This document shows positions 1 through 9,845 of a stretch of 22,657 nt of DNA, piece after piece; position 1 is the stretch's first letter; the number at the start of each line of letters is the position of its first letter. The notes under the pieces were generated by a model, which did no database searches, was not told the DNA's origin, and worked only from the letters and a program-made list of their open reading frames with translations. Position numbers and translations under genes: made by a program. Source of the stretch: Paratrimastix pyriformis (lineage: Eukaryota > Preaxostyla > Paratrimastigidae); assembly GCA_027972325.1 (NCBI GenBank), contig JAPMOS010000372.1:1-22657 (forward strand), in the 5' to 3' direction.

Positions 1-574
1 TCCTTTCCTCACTCTTCGACCCTTCCCTCGGCCAGGACCTCCACCACCTAAACTTCCTCAAGCGATCCACTCGATCACCCAGACCATAACTTCCCATCCT
101 TCCCCAATCGTTTCCCCTCCTTTTTAGCCCCCACATTTTGCGTATCGCTCCTTTGTTCCTCGCCCCAGCCAGATCGACCATACCCCACTGTCCCATTTCC
201 CTGCCGAATAGCCTTCTCACCAGAGATTCGCTCGCTTTGAGGGGTCTCCCGGTCTTCCCCACTTTCCCATCCTTCTCTTTCAATTTCTCCCTTCACCACC
301 CTCAGGATGATTCAGAAATTTTATCCATGTAAAATTGCTTTGCGCAAGAAATTGATTTTTCCTGGTTCCACCAACTCTCAATTCCATTTGTCTCCACCAA
401 GCACGCCAACCTGTCCAGTGTTATCCCAGGTTTCCACCTCGATCCGGCGGATAGTCTCTGCCGCCAGCGCAACATCGGGGTCGGGAGCTTGAGCACCTCC
501 CTGCTGGCGGCCTTGTGTGCAAGGTTTCTTGTGGGTTGGGGGACATCGGCTCCTCCCGATCGGCGACTTCGTCC

Positions 575-583
575 TTTCTGCCC
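575..583. repeat. Left target-site duplication of E1 copy 1
   Basis: TTTCTGCCC occurs here and again at 2046-2054, directly flanking E1 copy 1. The uninterrupted LINE A at about 20813-20823 has this sequence only once, so it serves as an empty site. The duplication may extend to 11 bp (CCTTTCTGCCC). Confidence 0.85.
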
Positions 584-929
584 TTGTTGTTGTTGTTGTG
601 ATACCATTTCGACTGCCAGTAACTGCGCGCAAAACACAGAAAACTGAAACAGAAGAAAATCCGTTCATCCGGTCGAAACCGCGGGTAACATGCCGACCTA
701 CACCCCTCAGGGTAGGCGCACAGACGGCATGGCGGGAAAGAGAGAGACTGGAATGTCGCCAGGAAACAGAATCGTTCAAACACTTGACAGCAAACAGAAG
801 GAACATCAAAAGAAAGAACGGGGCAAGGGGGACAAAGGATCCAACACTGAGACACGGGACACGAGGAACAATGAAAGGGGGCGAAGGGAAGCAAAAGACA
901 AGAACAGTTAGAACGAAAATATTCCCGAA

Positions 930-1979
930 CCCAGCCTGGGGGGCGGAACCCATCCACCATGACCTACCACCTCGGTAGGACAGGCGCACGGGCCCTGAAT
1001 CCACCACCCCACACACGTTGCTCCCTTCCCAAAGGCCCACGGTTGGCAACAGGCGAGAGGTCGGAGAGGCTAATCTTCGGAGGCACGGCAGAAGCGGCAT
1101 GGTCGGGCGTCGAGGTAGCACGAGCGGGCGCAGCAGGCACAGCAGACAAAGGGGACACACCAGCAGCAACAGAGGCAGCAACAGGGGCAACAACAGGGGC
1201 AGCAACAGGGCAGCAACAACAGGGGCAGCAACAGGTGCAGGTGCAGGTGCAGGTGCAGGTGCAGGTGCAGGTGCAGGTGCAGGTGCAGGTGCAGGTGCAG
1301 GCGCAAGGCAAAAGCCGGAGCATGAGATGAAGTCGGAGCCGGAACAGGTGCCGGCTTGGCGAATGGGTTCGCCAAGGTGAGAGGTGCTCGGGCAGCGGAA
1401 GAGGCAAATGGATTGCTCGAAGAAGGGGAACGGCTCTCCTTCTTCCCCGCTGGACGATCGCCATCGATGATCGGGTGGCGAGTTCCACCTCCACCTCCAA
1501 GTTGCTTTGGACCACGGTATGTAGTCTCCCCAACAGATAGGAGGACTCGTTCTGGCGGTGTGCGGTGTTTGTCCACAGACGAGAGCGCGATGATTCTGTG
1601 GCACGTGGCAGTCGAAAGTTCGCACATTCGATTGCTGGAACAATAAAGCCCCAAGAAGTTGGAAAATAAACTGGCTGATCGCTTCAGGCTGCTTCTTCGG
1701 ATTGTCCTCCAGCAGCATGTGCACCGTGCGTTCGATGATCTCATAGCGTGGAGCACGGTGCTCATTGACGACCAATGAACTGAAGAGCTTCATAAGCTCC
1801 AAACGCATCCAAGGAGAGAGCTTGTCCAATGGAGCTGAAGAGGGGGACCACAGATGCCGACCCAACTCATCTTGAAGATACTCTACCATAGGGTCGTCAC
1901 GACTTTGGATCTCGGCGTGATCCATAATAAAGTTGGAATCGTCCTTACTGAGCTCGTCATGCTCAGTGGCGATCTCCAT
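930..1979 (-). pseudogene. E1 copy 1 ORF: gag/ORF1-like protein of unknown function
   Basis: The ATG at 1979 opens MEIATEHDELSKDDSNF. About 130 residues follow, predicted by eye to be helical, with conserved stretches LMKLFSSLVVNE, YEIIERTVHMLLEDN and AISQFIFQLLGALLF. After this the protein-like signal moves between frames. It continues with NLEVEVELATRSSMAIVQRG, then a Pro/Ala-rich region with two NPFA motifs, an Ala-Pro run encoded by the hexanucleotide repeat, and SAVPPKISLSDLSPVANRG. Copy 2 has different indels at the frame changes, mostly in homopolymers, so the intact product cannot be fixed here. A short helical domain followed by a disordered tail recalls LINE ORF1 or Gag proteins, but I recognise no named domain. 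E2 encodes a diverged relative. The end given is approximate. Confidence 0.6.
1232..1303. repeat. CAGGTG hexanucleotide microsatellite, ~11 units
   Basis: Eleven tandem CAGGTG units run from 1232 to 1297 and end in a CAGGCG variant. On the minus strand one frame encodes an Ala-Pro run. The equivalent in E1 copy 2 has 13 units. A degenerate CAACAGGGGCAG-type array precedes it at about 1160-1231. Confidence 0.95.
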
Positions 1980-2045
1980 GGCCAGAAACGGGCAGAACGC
2001 GGAGCAAGGGAACGTGCAACGCCGAGACTTCAACCGGGGGCCCCC

Positions 2046-2054
2046 TTTCTGCCC
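2046..2054. repeat. Right target-site duplication of E1 copy 1
   Basis: Second copy of TTTCTGCCC, pairing with 575-583. It is followed by GCTGGGCAAGATTCGGG, which in LINE A follows the single copy directly. Confidence 0.85.
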
Positions 2055-2152
2055 GCTGGGCAAGATTCGGGTCTTCGGACCGATGCAAGATAAGGTGGCG
2101 CTCCTCGCTTCCTTGGGGCTGGCCACCCCAAAAATCTGTTCTTCCCTTATTT

Positions 2153-2165
2153 AAGGAAAAAGGTT
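2153..2165. repeat. Left 13-bp direct repeat flanking E2
   Basis: AAGGAAAAAGGTT occurs here and, without mismatch, at 10584-10596. The pair encloses E2 together with the DIRS element inside it. This is best read as the target-site duplication of E2. It abuts the point where LINE B stops matching LINE A. Confidence 0.7.
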
Positions 2166-3286
2166 CATCCAAACCAGTGTTAGAGAACTCGCACGCACAG
2201 GGGAGGGGAGGGAAGAAGAGAAAATGGAGGGGTAGAAGGAGGGGACATGCATGCTAGTTATCTCAAACAAAGGTACCGAAACCCGCGCACCCCAGGTCGC
2301 CCGGGGTTGCAGAGACCGTGGTCCCGCACATAGGCGGGTCCCTTCTGCTGTCGGGCTGCCTCCAAAGAAGGAGACCCCAACAATAAGGCACCCTGGCACG
2401 GGTGGGTTATAGGGGGAATGAGTGGGGGGGGGGCAAGCAAAGCCTCACAGAAGTCAAGTGACATGGACAAGGCAGCCAAGTGGCAGAGCAAACGAAGAAG
2501 AAGAGCAGTAAGAATAAGCAGAACAGACGAAACGAGACAAAGCAGAGCAGGGGGGGGGCTCACATCACCCAAGAGGAGGACGGGACCCATCCCCCACCCC
2601 TCGCCCCTCCAGCAGTAGACCACCGCGGTAGGCGAATGGGTGATCCACCAACCGAAAGGACGGCGGGGGCGGAAGACGAGGGGGAGCAGGCAGCGCATGC
2701 AACAGGTCAGGGTGGGAGGAGACCCGCCCCACCAAGGGGGCGAGCTTGGGGGAAGCAGACCACCAGTGTGTCAAGAGACAGGAGCAACCCAGGCACAGGG
2801 CAACACACTCACAACAGGCACACGGGGGGACAGCGGTGGGGTTGGAAGTGGGGTGGGGGTAGGAACGGCGGGTGCCAGGGTCGGAGCAACGGACGCCGGG
2901 GGACGCACCACCACCTTGAGGGGCTTCTTGGCCTCAGCCTTGGGCACCGAGGAGGCCCGCGGTTCGGCAACACCCTTGGGAACACGCGGGTGGGCGGGCG
3001 TCAGGAGGCCTTGCGGCCTTCTTGCGGCCCACTCCGTTTCGTCGTCATCCACGGAAGCAGCATCCACATAGCTCCCTGAGGACGGGAGAGGGTCTCACGG
3101 GTGTGGGATGCCCCCACCAATGTGGCGCGGGGAAGGACTGGGAGGGCGGGTGTCCTTCGGGATGGACTTTGGGGGCTGGGGCTCGGAGACACGCGCAACA
3201 CCGTCAAAGAACCATCAACAACACCAGTGGCACCAGTACGACGACCCACACAAGAAATAACAGAGGAAAACGGATTGACACAGGTG
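2166..3286 (-). mobile_element. E2 retroposon, 3' part (left of the DIRS insertion)
   Basis: This is the minus-strand continuation of the element whose 5' part is 9993-10583. It holds the Pro-rich second half of the E2 ORF (2771-3249) and then about 600 nt with no convincing gene (2166-2770). On the + strand that 3' stretch is purine-rich, as is the 3' part of E1, and both contain a similar CCACC(G/T)CGGTAGG-type stretch. No (CAA)n tail is visible at the 3' end, which reads ...ACACTGGTTTGGATG before the 13-bp repeat. Total E2 length without the DIRS element is about 1.7 kb. Confidence 0.6.
2771..3249 (-). pseudogene. E2 ORF, Pro/Ala-rich C-terminal half
   Basis: The minus strand encodes GATGVVDGSLTVLRVSPSPS, then after a frame change VDAASVDDDETEWAARRPQG and a long Pro/Ala/Val-rich tail (PKAEAKKPLKVVVRPPASVA, TPTPLPTPPLSPRVPVV), ending at a stop at 2771. 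The low-complexity Pro-rich tail parallels the NPFA/Ala-Pro tail of E1. No catalytic motif is seen. Assignment to the same gene as 10073-10482 rests on position, strand and the bracketing 13-bp repeat, not on a continuous frame. Confidence 0.5.
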
Positions 3287-3467
3287 GTTTTGGGTCGATA
3301 CTTCCCAAAACTACAGTTATACTCTAGGGAACACTCCTGTGTTCCTCGGAGTAGAGAGTATCTCTACTCTTTGATGTAAGCGTTGCGATTATCATCCCCT
3401 CGCGCAATGAAAGAAAAGAAAAGAACGGAGTACCGGCACAGATAGAGATGCCAACCCCGGTTCGCGA
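3287..3467 (+). repeat. DIRS left inverted terminal repeat
   Basis: The inner part, from about 3358 to 3467, is the reverse complement of about 9846-9955 at the right end. The outer part differs from the right end, as is typical of DIRS. It contains three short palindromes: TTTTGGG/CCCAAAA (3288-3294, 3304-3310), GGAACAC/GTGTTCC (3328-3345) and GAGTAGAGA/TCTCTACTC (3349-3369). These are plausible recombinase-binding or folding sites. Confidence 0.9.
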
Positions 3468-3860
3468 TCGTTTTTCCCTCTGGCGAAACGCTTGTTTTCT
3501 CCCGTCCGAATGTCGAACTTTCCCATCTCTGGGTCTGTTCGCTTCGCACCGTTCCCGCTGCACCTTTGCATTGGGACGGACTTGGAGCGCGTTCGCCTCA
3601 TTCATTACATCGCCCCTTTTCTGGTTTTCCGCGCAGTTCTTCTGAACGTGCTGCGACTGCTCTTGGGGCTCTGAGGCTTTGCCTCTTTCGGTCCTGACGT
3701 CTGTGTCGACGTTGGCGACGATCATTATTGCATTTCTTTCAGTACTCCTGGTCCGGTTGCGGCTCACCAGTCTCGGCAAGGCCTTCACCGTTGCCGTTAC
3801 CTGCGGAGTCAACCCGGTGCCGAGGTCGGTGTTCGGTATTGTCACCGCTCATTCATCTCA

Positions 3861-6080
3861 TTGCCACAGGACCCTCCTGTGAGTTCTGCCGGCCAGGACC
3901 TAGTTCCTGTCGTACGTGTTACGGAATCGCCACTCCCGTCTCCGGGCGTGACCGATCCGGGCAATCTCCATTTTGTTTTGCGGCCCATTGGGTCCGGGGC
4001 TCAGGCGGTGGCGCCCTCGCCCCTTCCTTCGCCGAGGACGCCGCCTCTTCCGCGGTCCTCTTCGCCGCCCGCGCGATCTCTTTCGCCGCTGAGCGCTGCT
4101 GGGCGTCCGCGCACGGAGCTGGGCAGGGCGATGCTCGCTCCGCCGGCCGCTGCCCGTGGCCGTCTCCCCGGCGTCTCTTCGCCGTTGGGGCAGCCGTCTT
4201 CTGACCGGCGGGTGCCAGCCTCTCCGGCCTCGTGCCCCACCCCTCATTCGGCCCCGCCGATCCATTCGCATCCGGCCGCTCCGTTGCCGGCGCTTCCCAA
4301 GCAGCAGGCGACACCGCGGCGGTACTTGACCAGCGTTCCGCGGCCCCTGAAGGGCCTCTGTACGGCCGGTGGCTCAGTCGGAGCCTCGGCCGGCGCTCCG
4401 CGCCCGGCTCCGATCCCATCTCGGTCGGAATCCTTACCTCGTGACCCGGTCCACCCTCGGGCCGGTTCCCTCCTGACCCGACCATCGCCCGGTCGGCGTC
4501 CGTGCCCCGCGACGCCACCCCTTCGCGGCCGGCGTCCGGGCGTCCCGACCCGCCCACTCGAGCGGCGTCGCCCCGTGACCAGTCCCCGTCCCGGCCGTCG
4601 TCCCATTTGGCCCGGCGTCGGGGTCCCCAGCCACCTCCGTTCCGTCGTCGGCGGTCGCCCAGTCGGGGTCGGGCTCCCGCTCGGGGCTTGGGGTCTCGCG
4701 ATCGTCACGCTCGTCGCGCACGGAGCGGTCTCTCGCGCTCCTCGCGCTCGGGTTCGGGGCCGCTCTCGGGCTTCGTCTCGGGCCTCGCGTTCGGGGTCGT
4801 CGGCGGCCTCGCCGAGCCGGCGCCCCTCCGGCGGCCGTCCGGGACGGCCCTCTGGCTGCCCGATGAGCTGAGAGACTGAGGAGCAGAATCAGTCGTTGAT
4901 GACGCGTATGGCGGCTCTGGAGGCGCGTTCAGCGGCTGGCCCAGAGGACATCCCTGCCCCGAAGGAGCCTTTGCGAAGCTCCTCCGAAGGGAGAGAGTCC
5001 TGAGGAGCGGTTGAAGCTCCAGGCCGCGGGGTGCGTATGCCTCGCGGCCTTGGCATTTCAGCGAATTTGGCCTGGACGTGGCCTTTGATGATGCCGTATA
5101 CCCGCCGGACTATATCGCTGCGGTCCGTGCGGCGGTTGGGCCGGTCCGGGTTCCCAACTTGCATGCGGACGTACCTCCCGCGATCATGGAGGAGCGTCAA
5201 CGCACGTCCCTGACCCGCCTTCTTTCGGCCCCGCGGCCATTGGGGTTCCCATCTGGAGCCCCAATCCTGCCGCCCCTCCGGTGAACTACTTCTTGGACTC
5301 GGTCGGCAAGAGCCGACGCGAGCGTCTCGAAGCCGGGGCTAAGAGACTCCAGACCCATCTCGGGTTCCTTGTGCTTGAGTCACGGGAGGTGGAACTTTCC
5401 CGGTTGGCTGTTCTAGGCCACCGGAAGTCGCTGCTCCCGATGCTGGTGGGGCTGGCGGGTGGGAATGAGGAGCGGGCGAGGGAGGCCCTTGCCCACCTCC
5501 TGCCCCTCTGGATGATGCGGTCAACTTCTTGACCGCACTCCAAGAACAACTTGAAGTCGAAATCGCCTCGACTCCGCCCGGCTCCGCCAGACCTTGGAGC
5601 CCTATGTCTCGTGGGGCAAGCTTAAGACTTGGTCGGCCAAAGCTGCGGCCGACCGGGCGGGCGCCGGCGGGCAGCCTGCCATGCTTGCCCAGTACCCCGA
5701 CCCGGCGCGCCTGCCGTGGTCGGCTGAGGTGATTAACTCCCACCTTGAAGCACTCAAGGCGAAGTCGGAGACCCGCAAGCTCGAGAAGCGGACCGACGAA
5801 GCCGGGGAGGAGGCCGACGAGTCCGACCGCTCGCGGGAGCGAGGGCGGCAAGACTCGTGGGCGAGGTGAGCACCGGGACCGCGGCTCCTCTCGCCGCGAC
5901 CGGGGCGGTGACCGGCGGGACCGCGGTAGTGACCGGCGGGACCGTGGGCGAGACCGCGGTGGACGCGGGGCCGGGCTGGGTACCGTGGGGTGCTCGCCTG
6001 AACAAGCGCCCGCGCCATGACTCGGCGCCCAACCATGCGGCTCCGCGCCAGCACCAGGCCGCCGCGAAGAAAGAGTAGGT
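3861..6080 (+). pseudogene. DIRS Gag-like region
   Basis: This is the position of Gag in DIRS elements, between the left terminal repeat and RT. The predicted peptide is rich in Pro, Ser, Arg and Ala (3861-4871). Near 5870-5980 it has an Arg/Asp/Gly-rich stretch with repeated RRDRG motifs, suggesting nucleic-acid binding. No zinc knuckle is seen. Assignment rests on position and composition, because Gag proteins diverge fast. The region is broken in this copy. Confidence 0.55.
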
Positions 6081-6689
6081 AACTGCCCCATCTTCCCCCC
6101 TACCACTGTTTTTCCTTGCGGGTATGCAATAAGAAAGACCTTGGTCGTTCCGACTGGTCTCCCGCAGGAGAGGGGTGGGGGGGAGGTGGGGTCTGGTACC
6201 GGTTCCCTTGGCCCGAGGGGTGGAGGACCTCTTTGTGGGTCGGTTCCGCACCCCTGAGGAGCAGGCGGCGAGTTTGGGATTGTCGTCGGACGCCCTCAAG
6301 CTAGGCGGGGCCCTGGACGATTTCTCCATCTGTCCCCCACTGGAGGGCCCAGATGGCCCGGGGCTGGGCGCTCCGGGTCTCTTGGCCGAAGAGCTCTGGA
6401 CCAAGTCGGGTTCAGTTTCTCTCGAGCAGGCACTGGCGCTCAACCAGGCGATGGCCAGCTCGCAGCCAGTGGGGGCGTCTGAAGTCGTTCCTCGCGGCCT
6501 GGGACGCACTGCGCTTCCAGACCGAGTGGTGCCACGATCTGGTGAAGGAGGGCCTTCGCCTAGGTGGGTCTCGCACCCTCCGGAGCACTGCATCCGGACT
6601 TCGCAGATCCCGTTGTCGGACGAGGACCTGCGGGCACTCGGGAAGAGATCCAGGCCTTCAAAGAGGCAGGCGCGGTTGCCGAGGTGGCG

Positions 6690-7330
6690 CCCTCCTTTGC
6701 GAGGGCGATCCTTCCCCTGTTCACAGTCCCCAAGAAGGACGACGGGGGGCGTCAACGGCGAACGGCGTCAGCTGCGACCATTTCAGGCTTGTCCCGGCTG
6801 AACTGATGTTAAGCCTCCCCCAACCTCCATGTCCTCTGCTGTTCAGGGTGTACGCCTTTGTGGCGATGCCCTTCGGCCTAAATACGGCTCCACGCACATT
6901 TACAAAAATGATGCGGGTTCCCATGGCAGAGATCCGGTTCAAAGGGGTGAGGATCTCTATCTATTTGGACGATATCCTGGTGGTAGGATCGTCCAGGGAA
7001 GAGAAACCGTGCGGCACACGGTTTTCGCGATCCTCCTTTGACCGAGCTGGGGTTTGGCTTGAACGCCAAGAAATGCACACCGGCTCCGGTGACCTGCCTG
7101 GAGCACCTCGGTTTGCAGATCGACTCGGTGCGCATGGCGTTCAGGGTTCCGTCTCACAAGGTCAGGGCTACTCTTTCCTGGGTCGAGGCGGCCCTGTCCA
7201 GGGGCCGGAACGGCCCTTCAGAGCACGGGAGTTAGCGAGACTCGCTGGCTCCCTGTCCTGCCTCCGGGAGGCGGTCCTGCCTGCCCATCTTTACCTGTTC
7301 AACTTGAACCGGTTGGCCTCCAAGACGAGG
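6690..7330 (+). pseudogene. DIRS reverse transcriptase domain
   Basis: RT signatures are visible: AFVAMPFGLNTAPRTFTKMM, followed by ISIYLDDILVVGSS, the catalytic YxDD box (about 6955-6990). The MPFGLxxAPxxFxK motif and the short spacing to YLDD are characteristic of DIRS and LTR-type RT rather than LINE RT. In an intact element it would copy the genomic RNA into cDNA that is later circularised. It is a fossil copy and not intact. Confidence 0.85.
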
Positions 7331-7439
7331 AGGTGCCCCGGCGGTTGGGAGGCAGTGGCGCTCCTGGACGATCCATCGCGTGCGGATCTCCGCTGGTGGC
7401 GGGACAATTTGTCCCGCTGCAACGGCGCGTCGTTCGCCC

Positions 7440-7830
7440 CGCCGAGACCCCAGGTGGTGATACAGACGGATGCGTCCTTCTTCGCCTGGGCGGGAGTCCT
7501 CCGCACACGGAGGGGGGAGTATCGCGAGACGAGGGGATTGTGGCCCCTCGAGCTGGATCCCCACTCGATCTCACCCTTGGAGTTGGAAGCGGGCTTCCTC
7601 ACGCTGCGCACCTTCGCCGACGCTGTGAGGGGTCAGCAGGTGCTTTGGCGCTGCGACAACTCCGCGGTCGTCTGGGGGGTCACGAAGTGGAAGTCGACCT
7701 CGCCGGAAATGAATGCGGGGTTGCGGCGTCTCTTCGACCTCGTCTCCGAGCTGGGCATTCGGCTCGTGGCGGTTCATGTCCCAGGCCGGACAAACTACCG
7801 GCCCGACTTCCTGTCTCGGTGGCTGGACCC
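7440..7830 (+). pseudogene. DIRS RNase H domain
   Basis: The order of motifs matches DIRS RNase H: VVIQTDASFFAWAGVL (first Asp), LELEAGFLTLRTF (Glu), LWRCDNSAVVWGV (Asp) and HVPGRTNYRPDFLSRW (last motif). It lies directly downstream of RT, as in RT-RNase H polyproteins, and would remove the RNA strand after reverse transcription. Confidence 0.85.
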
Positions 7831-7979
7831 GGAGGACTGGAAGATCCACCCAGTGGTCTTCCGCCTGGCGATGGATCTTCTGGGCCCGTGCGAAGTCGAC
7901 GCTTTCGCCACCCAGGGCAATCACCTCCTCGAGGTGGTGGTCTCGTTTCCGCTCTCGGGTGCGAGGCGGTGGATGCTCT

Positions 7980-8330
7980 GAAGCAGGATTTGGGGAGTGA
8001 CGTGCTGGTGCAACCCCCCGTTCTCCCTTCTGCTGCCCCTGCTCAGACGCATTGCGGCGCAGCGGGCGTCGGCGGTGGTCTGCGTCCCCTTCTGGCCGAC
8101 GCAGCCGTGGTGGCCACTGCTCCTGACTCTGCTGGTCAGACCCCCGTTGCTGCTTCCCCAGTCGCCGGCCCTCTTCCTGCCGCAGTCGATGGCCAATCAA
8201 TCCCCGCTGGGGACTCCGCCTTGGCCAGCGTGGGTGGTCCGGGTGTCGGGCCACCCGGTCAACCGAAAGAAGGCCAGGGCCCGCTTCGGACAGGCTCTGT
8301 CGGTCCCGGTGGACGATCTGATCGGTCGCC
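7980..8330 (+). pseudogene. DIRS post-RNase H region (Dam-like 'NPPF')
   Basis: It encodes CNPPFSLLLPLLRRI and then VCVPFWPTQPWWPLLL, a pair of motifs that typically follows RNase H in DIRS polyproteins. The region has been called Dam-methylase-like because of the NPPF (DPPY-like) motif. Whether it has enzyme activity is not shown by the sequence. Confidence 0.65.
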
Positions 8331-8489
8331 TGCCCCTGGGCTGGGGGAGAGAGGACGACGAGTGGTCCTGTCCCAGCTGTTGGGTCGATTGCTGCGACTC
8401 GCTAGGGCTGGAGGCGACCGAGCTCGCCCGCCCCAGTCCGGAGCGGGCGGGTACCGCCACCTCGGCGGCGGGAGGGTTCGTCCCTCAGT

Positions 8490-9426
8490 TGCCCATGGGC
8501 CTTTCGGAGAGGGCGCGCCGCCTTATCGGGGCGCGTTTGGAACCCTCGACTCAGAAAGCCTATGCGGCGGCTTGGAAGCGCTATACCACTTGGTGCGCAG
8601 CTCGGGGCAGGGACCCTTGCCTTCGGGACCGGGTGGGGCTTGCAGTCCAGACAGCCAATTTTGTGGCGGATGAGCAGGCCGAGTTGCAGCTGGGGTACTC
8701 TGCATGCAAGTCTCGCGTGGCAGCGATCTCCACCAATTTGAAGCCGATTCTTGGCTTCGCGGTCGGGGAGGAACCCTCAGTGTCGGCCCTCATGACGGGT
8801 GTCAGGAAGGTCCGCCCGGAGCTTCCGCGGTATGCGGAACACCCTGATCTGGGGTGATCTGGGCGCTCTTGGATCGTTGGGGGCCCAACGATGCCTTGGA
8901 AGATTGGCAGTTGGTCGCGAAAGTGGCGACCCTCCTGCTCATCTTTGGGTTGCGGAAAGCGGACCAGGTCAGAATTGATCTGACCAGGTCTGACATTGGC
9001 AAGGACGCTCTCCGTTTCCGAGCTCTGACGAAGGAAACGAGAGCGATGCTCTGGGTTACCCAGCCCATCCCAGCCTGCCCCACCCATCCTTTCAGGTGCG
9101 CGGTGGCGGCAGTGGACGAGCTTCTGGATCGTCGCCCCTTGGCGGCCCCCCGGAACCGCTGTTTGTCAGCTTCCGGGATGGTTCCCCTGTACGGCCAAGT
9201 GGTTGGGGTCGTGCGTGAAGCGGTTGATGATCGCCGCGGGATTGATCCCAAGAAGTTTAAACCCCACTGCCTGAGGGGCATGGGCTCGTCGAGGGCGCTG
9301 GAGGCGGGGATACCAGAGCCCCTGGTCCTTCTTCAGTTCCGTTGGAGCAGTCGCTCCGATACCTTCTCGCGATTCTACTTGAGAAGCAGTAAGGTGGCCG
9401 AGCTTGGCGCGGCCATTTACGCCTGA
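8490..9426 (+). pseudogene. DIRS tyrosine recombinase
   Basis: The N-terminal SAM-like part has RLEPSTQKAYAAAWKRYTTW. The catalytic part has LLLIFGLRKADQVRI (first Arg region), PHCLRGMGSSRALEAG (HxLR box) and FRWSSRSDTFSRFY (final Tyr context), ending at 9426. These fit the R-HxLR-H/W-Y signature. In intact elements it integrates a circular DNA copy without target duplication, which agrees with the ends seen here. Confidence 0.85.
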
Positions 9427-9647
9427 GATTCTTCGCCCCGTGCTGGGGTGCCCGGCGATGATAGCTAACTTTAAGCTTTCACCGGTTTGTTGAGTTCTTT
9501 CGTGTGTTCACTTGGTTGAGGAATACGAGTGCGGTGCTGAGCATCGCTTCGTGTGACTCTCAGTCCTGTCAGGGACTTGACCTCCGCTAGGCGCGGCTCT
9601 CTGCGCGGTTGGGTTGGGCTTGATCTCATGGCTTGGGATCTTTTCTC
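9427..9647. other. DIRS noncoding stretch between recombinase and ICR
   Basis: About 220 bases with no ORF or motif that I can assign. This position is untranslated in related elements. Confidence 0.6.
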
Positions 9648-9778
9648 CATCAAAGAGTAGAGATACTCTCTACTCCGAGGAACACGGGAGTGTTCCCTAG
9701 AGTATAACTGTAGTTTTGGGAAGTATCGACCCAAAACAGAGAGTTATACGAATATGGAGGAGTAGAGTATCTCTACTC
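9648..9778 (+). repeat. DIRS internal complementary region (ICR)
   Basis: 9648-9737 is the reverse complement of the outer left end (3287 to about 3376). The part from about 9730 to 9778 is the reverse complement of the outer right end (about 9944-9992). The two halves meet at the shared CCCAAAAC core. This is the template that DIRS elements use to restore both ends and join them as a circle. Two GAGTAGAG-type palindromes are included. Confidence 0.9.
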
Positions 9779-9845
9779 GGTCCCACCCATCCTCCCAGCG
9801 AGCTGCCCCGAACTTGGAAGAAAGGAGTGCGGGGATATTTCATCT

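Larger units (their letters stand above)
584..2045 (-). mobile_element. E1 copy 1: ~1.46 kb retroposon with (CAA)n tail and one ORF
   Basis: Read on the minus strand, the unit starts with a C-run (CCCCCGGTTGAAG), has a ~65-nt leader, then an ATG at 1979, a ~1 kb coding region and a 3' end of (CAA)5 at 584-598. It is flanked by a 9-11 bp target-site duplication. Comparison with the empty site in LINE A defines both ends. A nearly identical copy lies at 12519-14016 with a different duplication. No polymerase, endonuclease or recombinase is encoded. The simple-sequence 3' tail, short duplications and intact 5' end indicate target-primed retroposition. The partner that moves it is unknown; a LINE is the likely source. 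It resembles an ORF1-only 'half-LINE', but no parent element is seen. Confidence 0.82.
1..2152 (-). mobile_element. LINE B, 5' part of a second copy of the LINE, interrupted by E1 copy 1
   Basis: Positions 1-583 and 2046-2152 match, in the same order and strand, the LINE A segment at about 20203-20921. In LINE A this is the N-terminal coding region just upstream of the USP-like domain. Shared minus-strand peptides include GEIEREGWESGED and QSERISGEKAIRQ (75-299) and GRTDFWGGQPQGSEERH near 2100. The match stops abruptly at 2152/20921, so this copy is either 5'-truncated or has a different 5' end. Its USP, endonuclease and RT regions would lie left of position 1. The two LINE copies differ by substitutions and indels, clearly more than the two E1 copies differ. 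The reading frame is broken by small indels and by the E1 insertion. Confidence 0.8.

Noticed and set aside
1150-1310. CRISPR-like array
   Set aside because: The repeats are contiguous short units without spacers, that is, a microsatellite and a degenerate minisatellite in eukaryotic retroposon DNA.
964-1533. Cys-Thr, His-Leu and Ala-Pro repeat ORFs as possible antifreeze or structural proteins
   Set aside because: They are the frames of one CAGGTG microsatellite within E1. Only the Ala-Pro frame fits the surrounding protein-like sequence.
584-2045. E1 as a segmental duplication or DNA transposon
   Set aside because: There are no terminal inverted repeats. The (CAA)n tail on one end only, different target duplications and a preserved empty site point to retroposition.
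2266-2345. Possible tRNA or small structured RNA in the GC-rich stretch of E2
   Set aside because: I could not fold a cloverleaf with a consistent anticodon stem and T arm. The stretch belongs to the E2 3' region.
3861-4871. Arg/Pro-rich + strand ORF as a host SR-like splicing protein
   Set aside because: It lies between the DIRS terminal repeat and RT in the Gag position and has no RRM domain. The element context explains it better.
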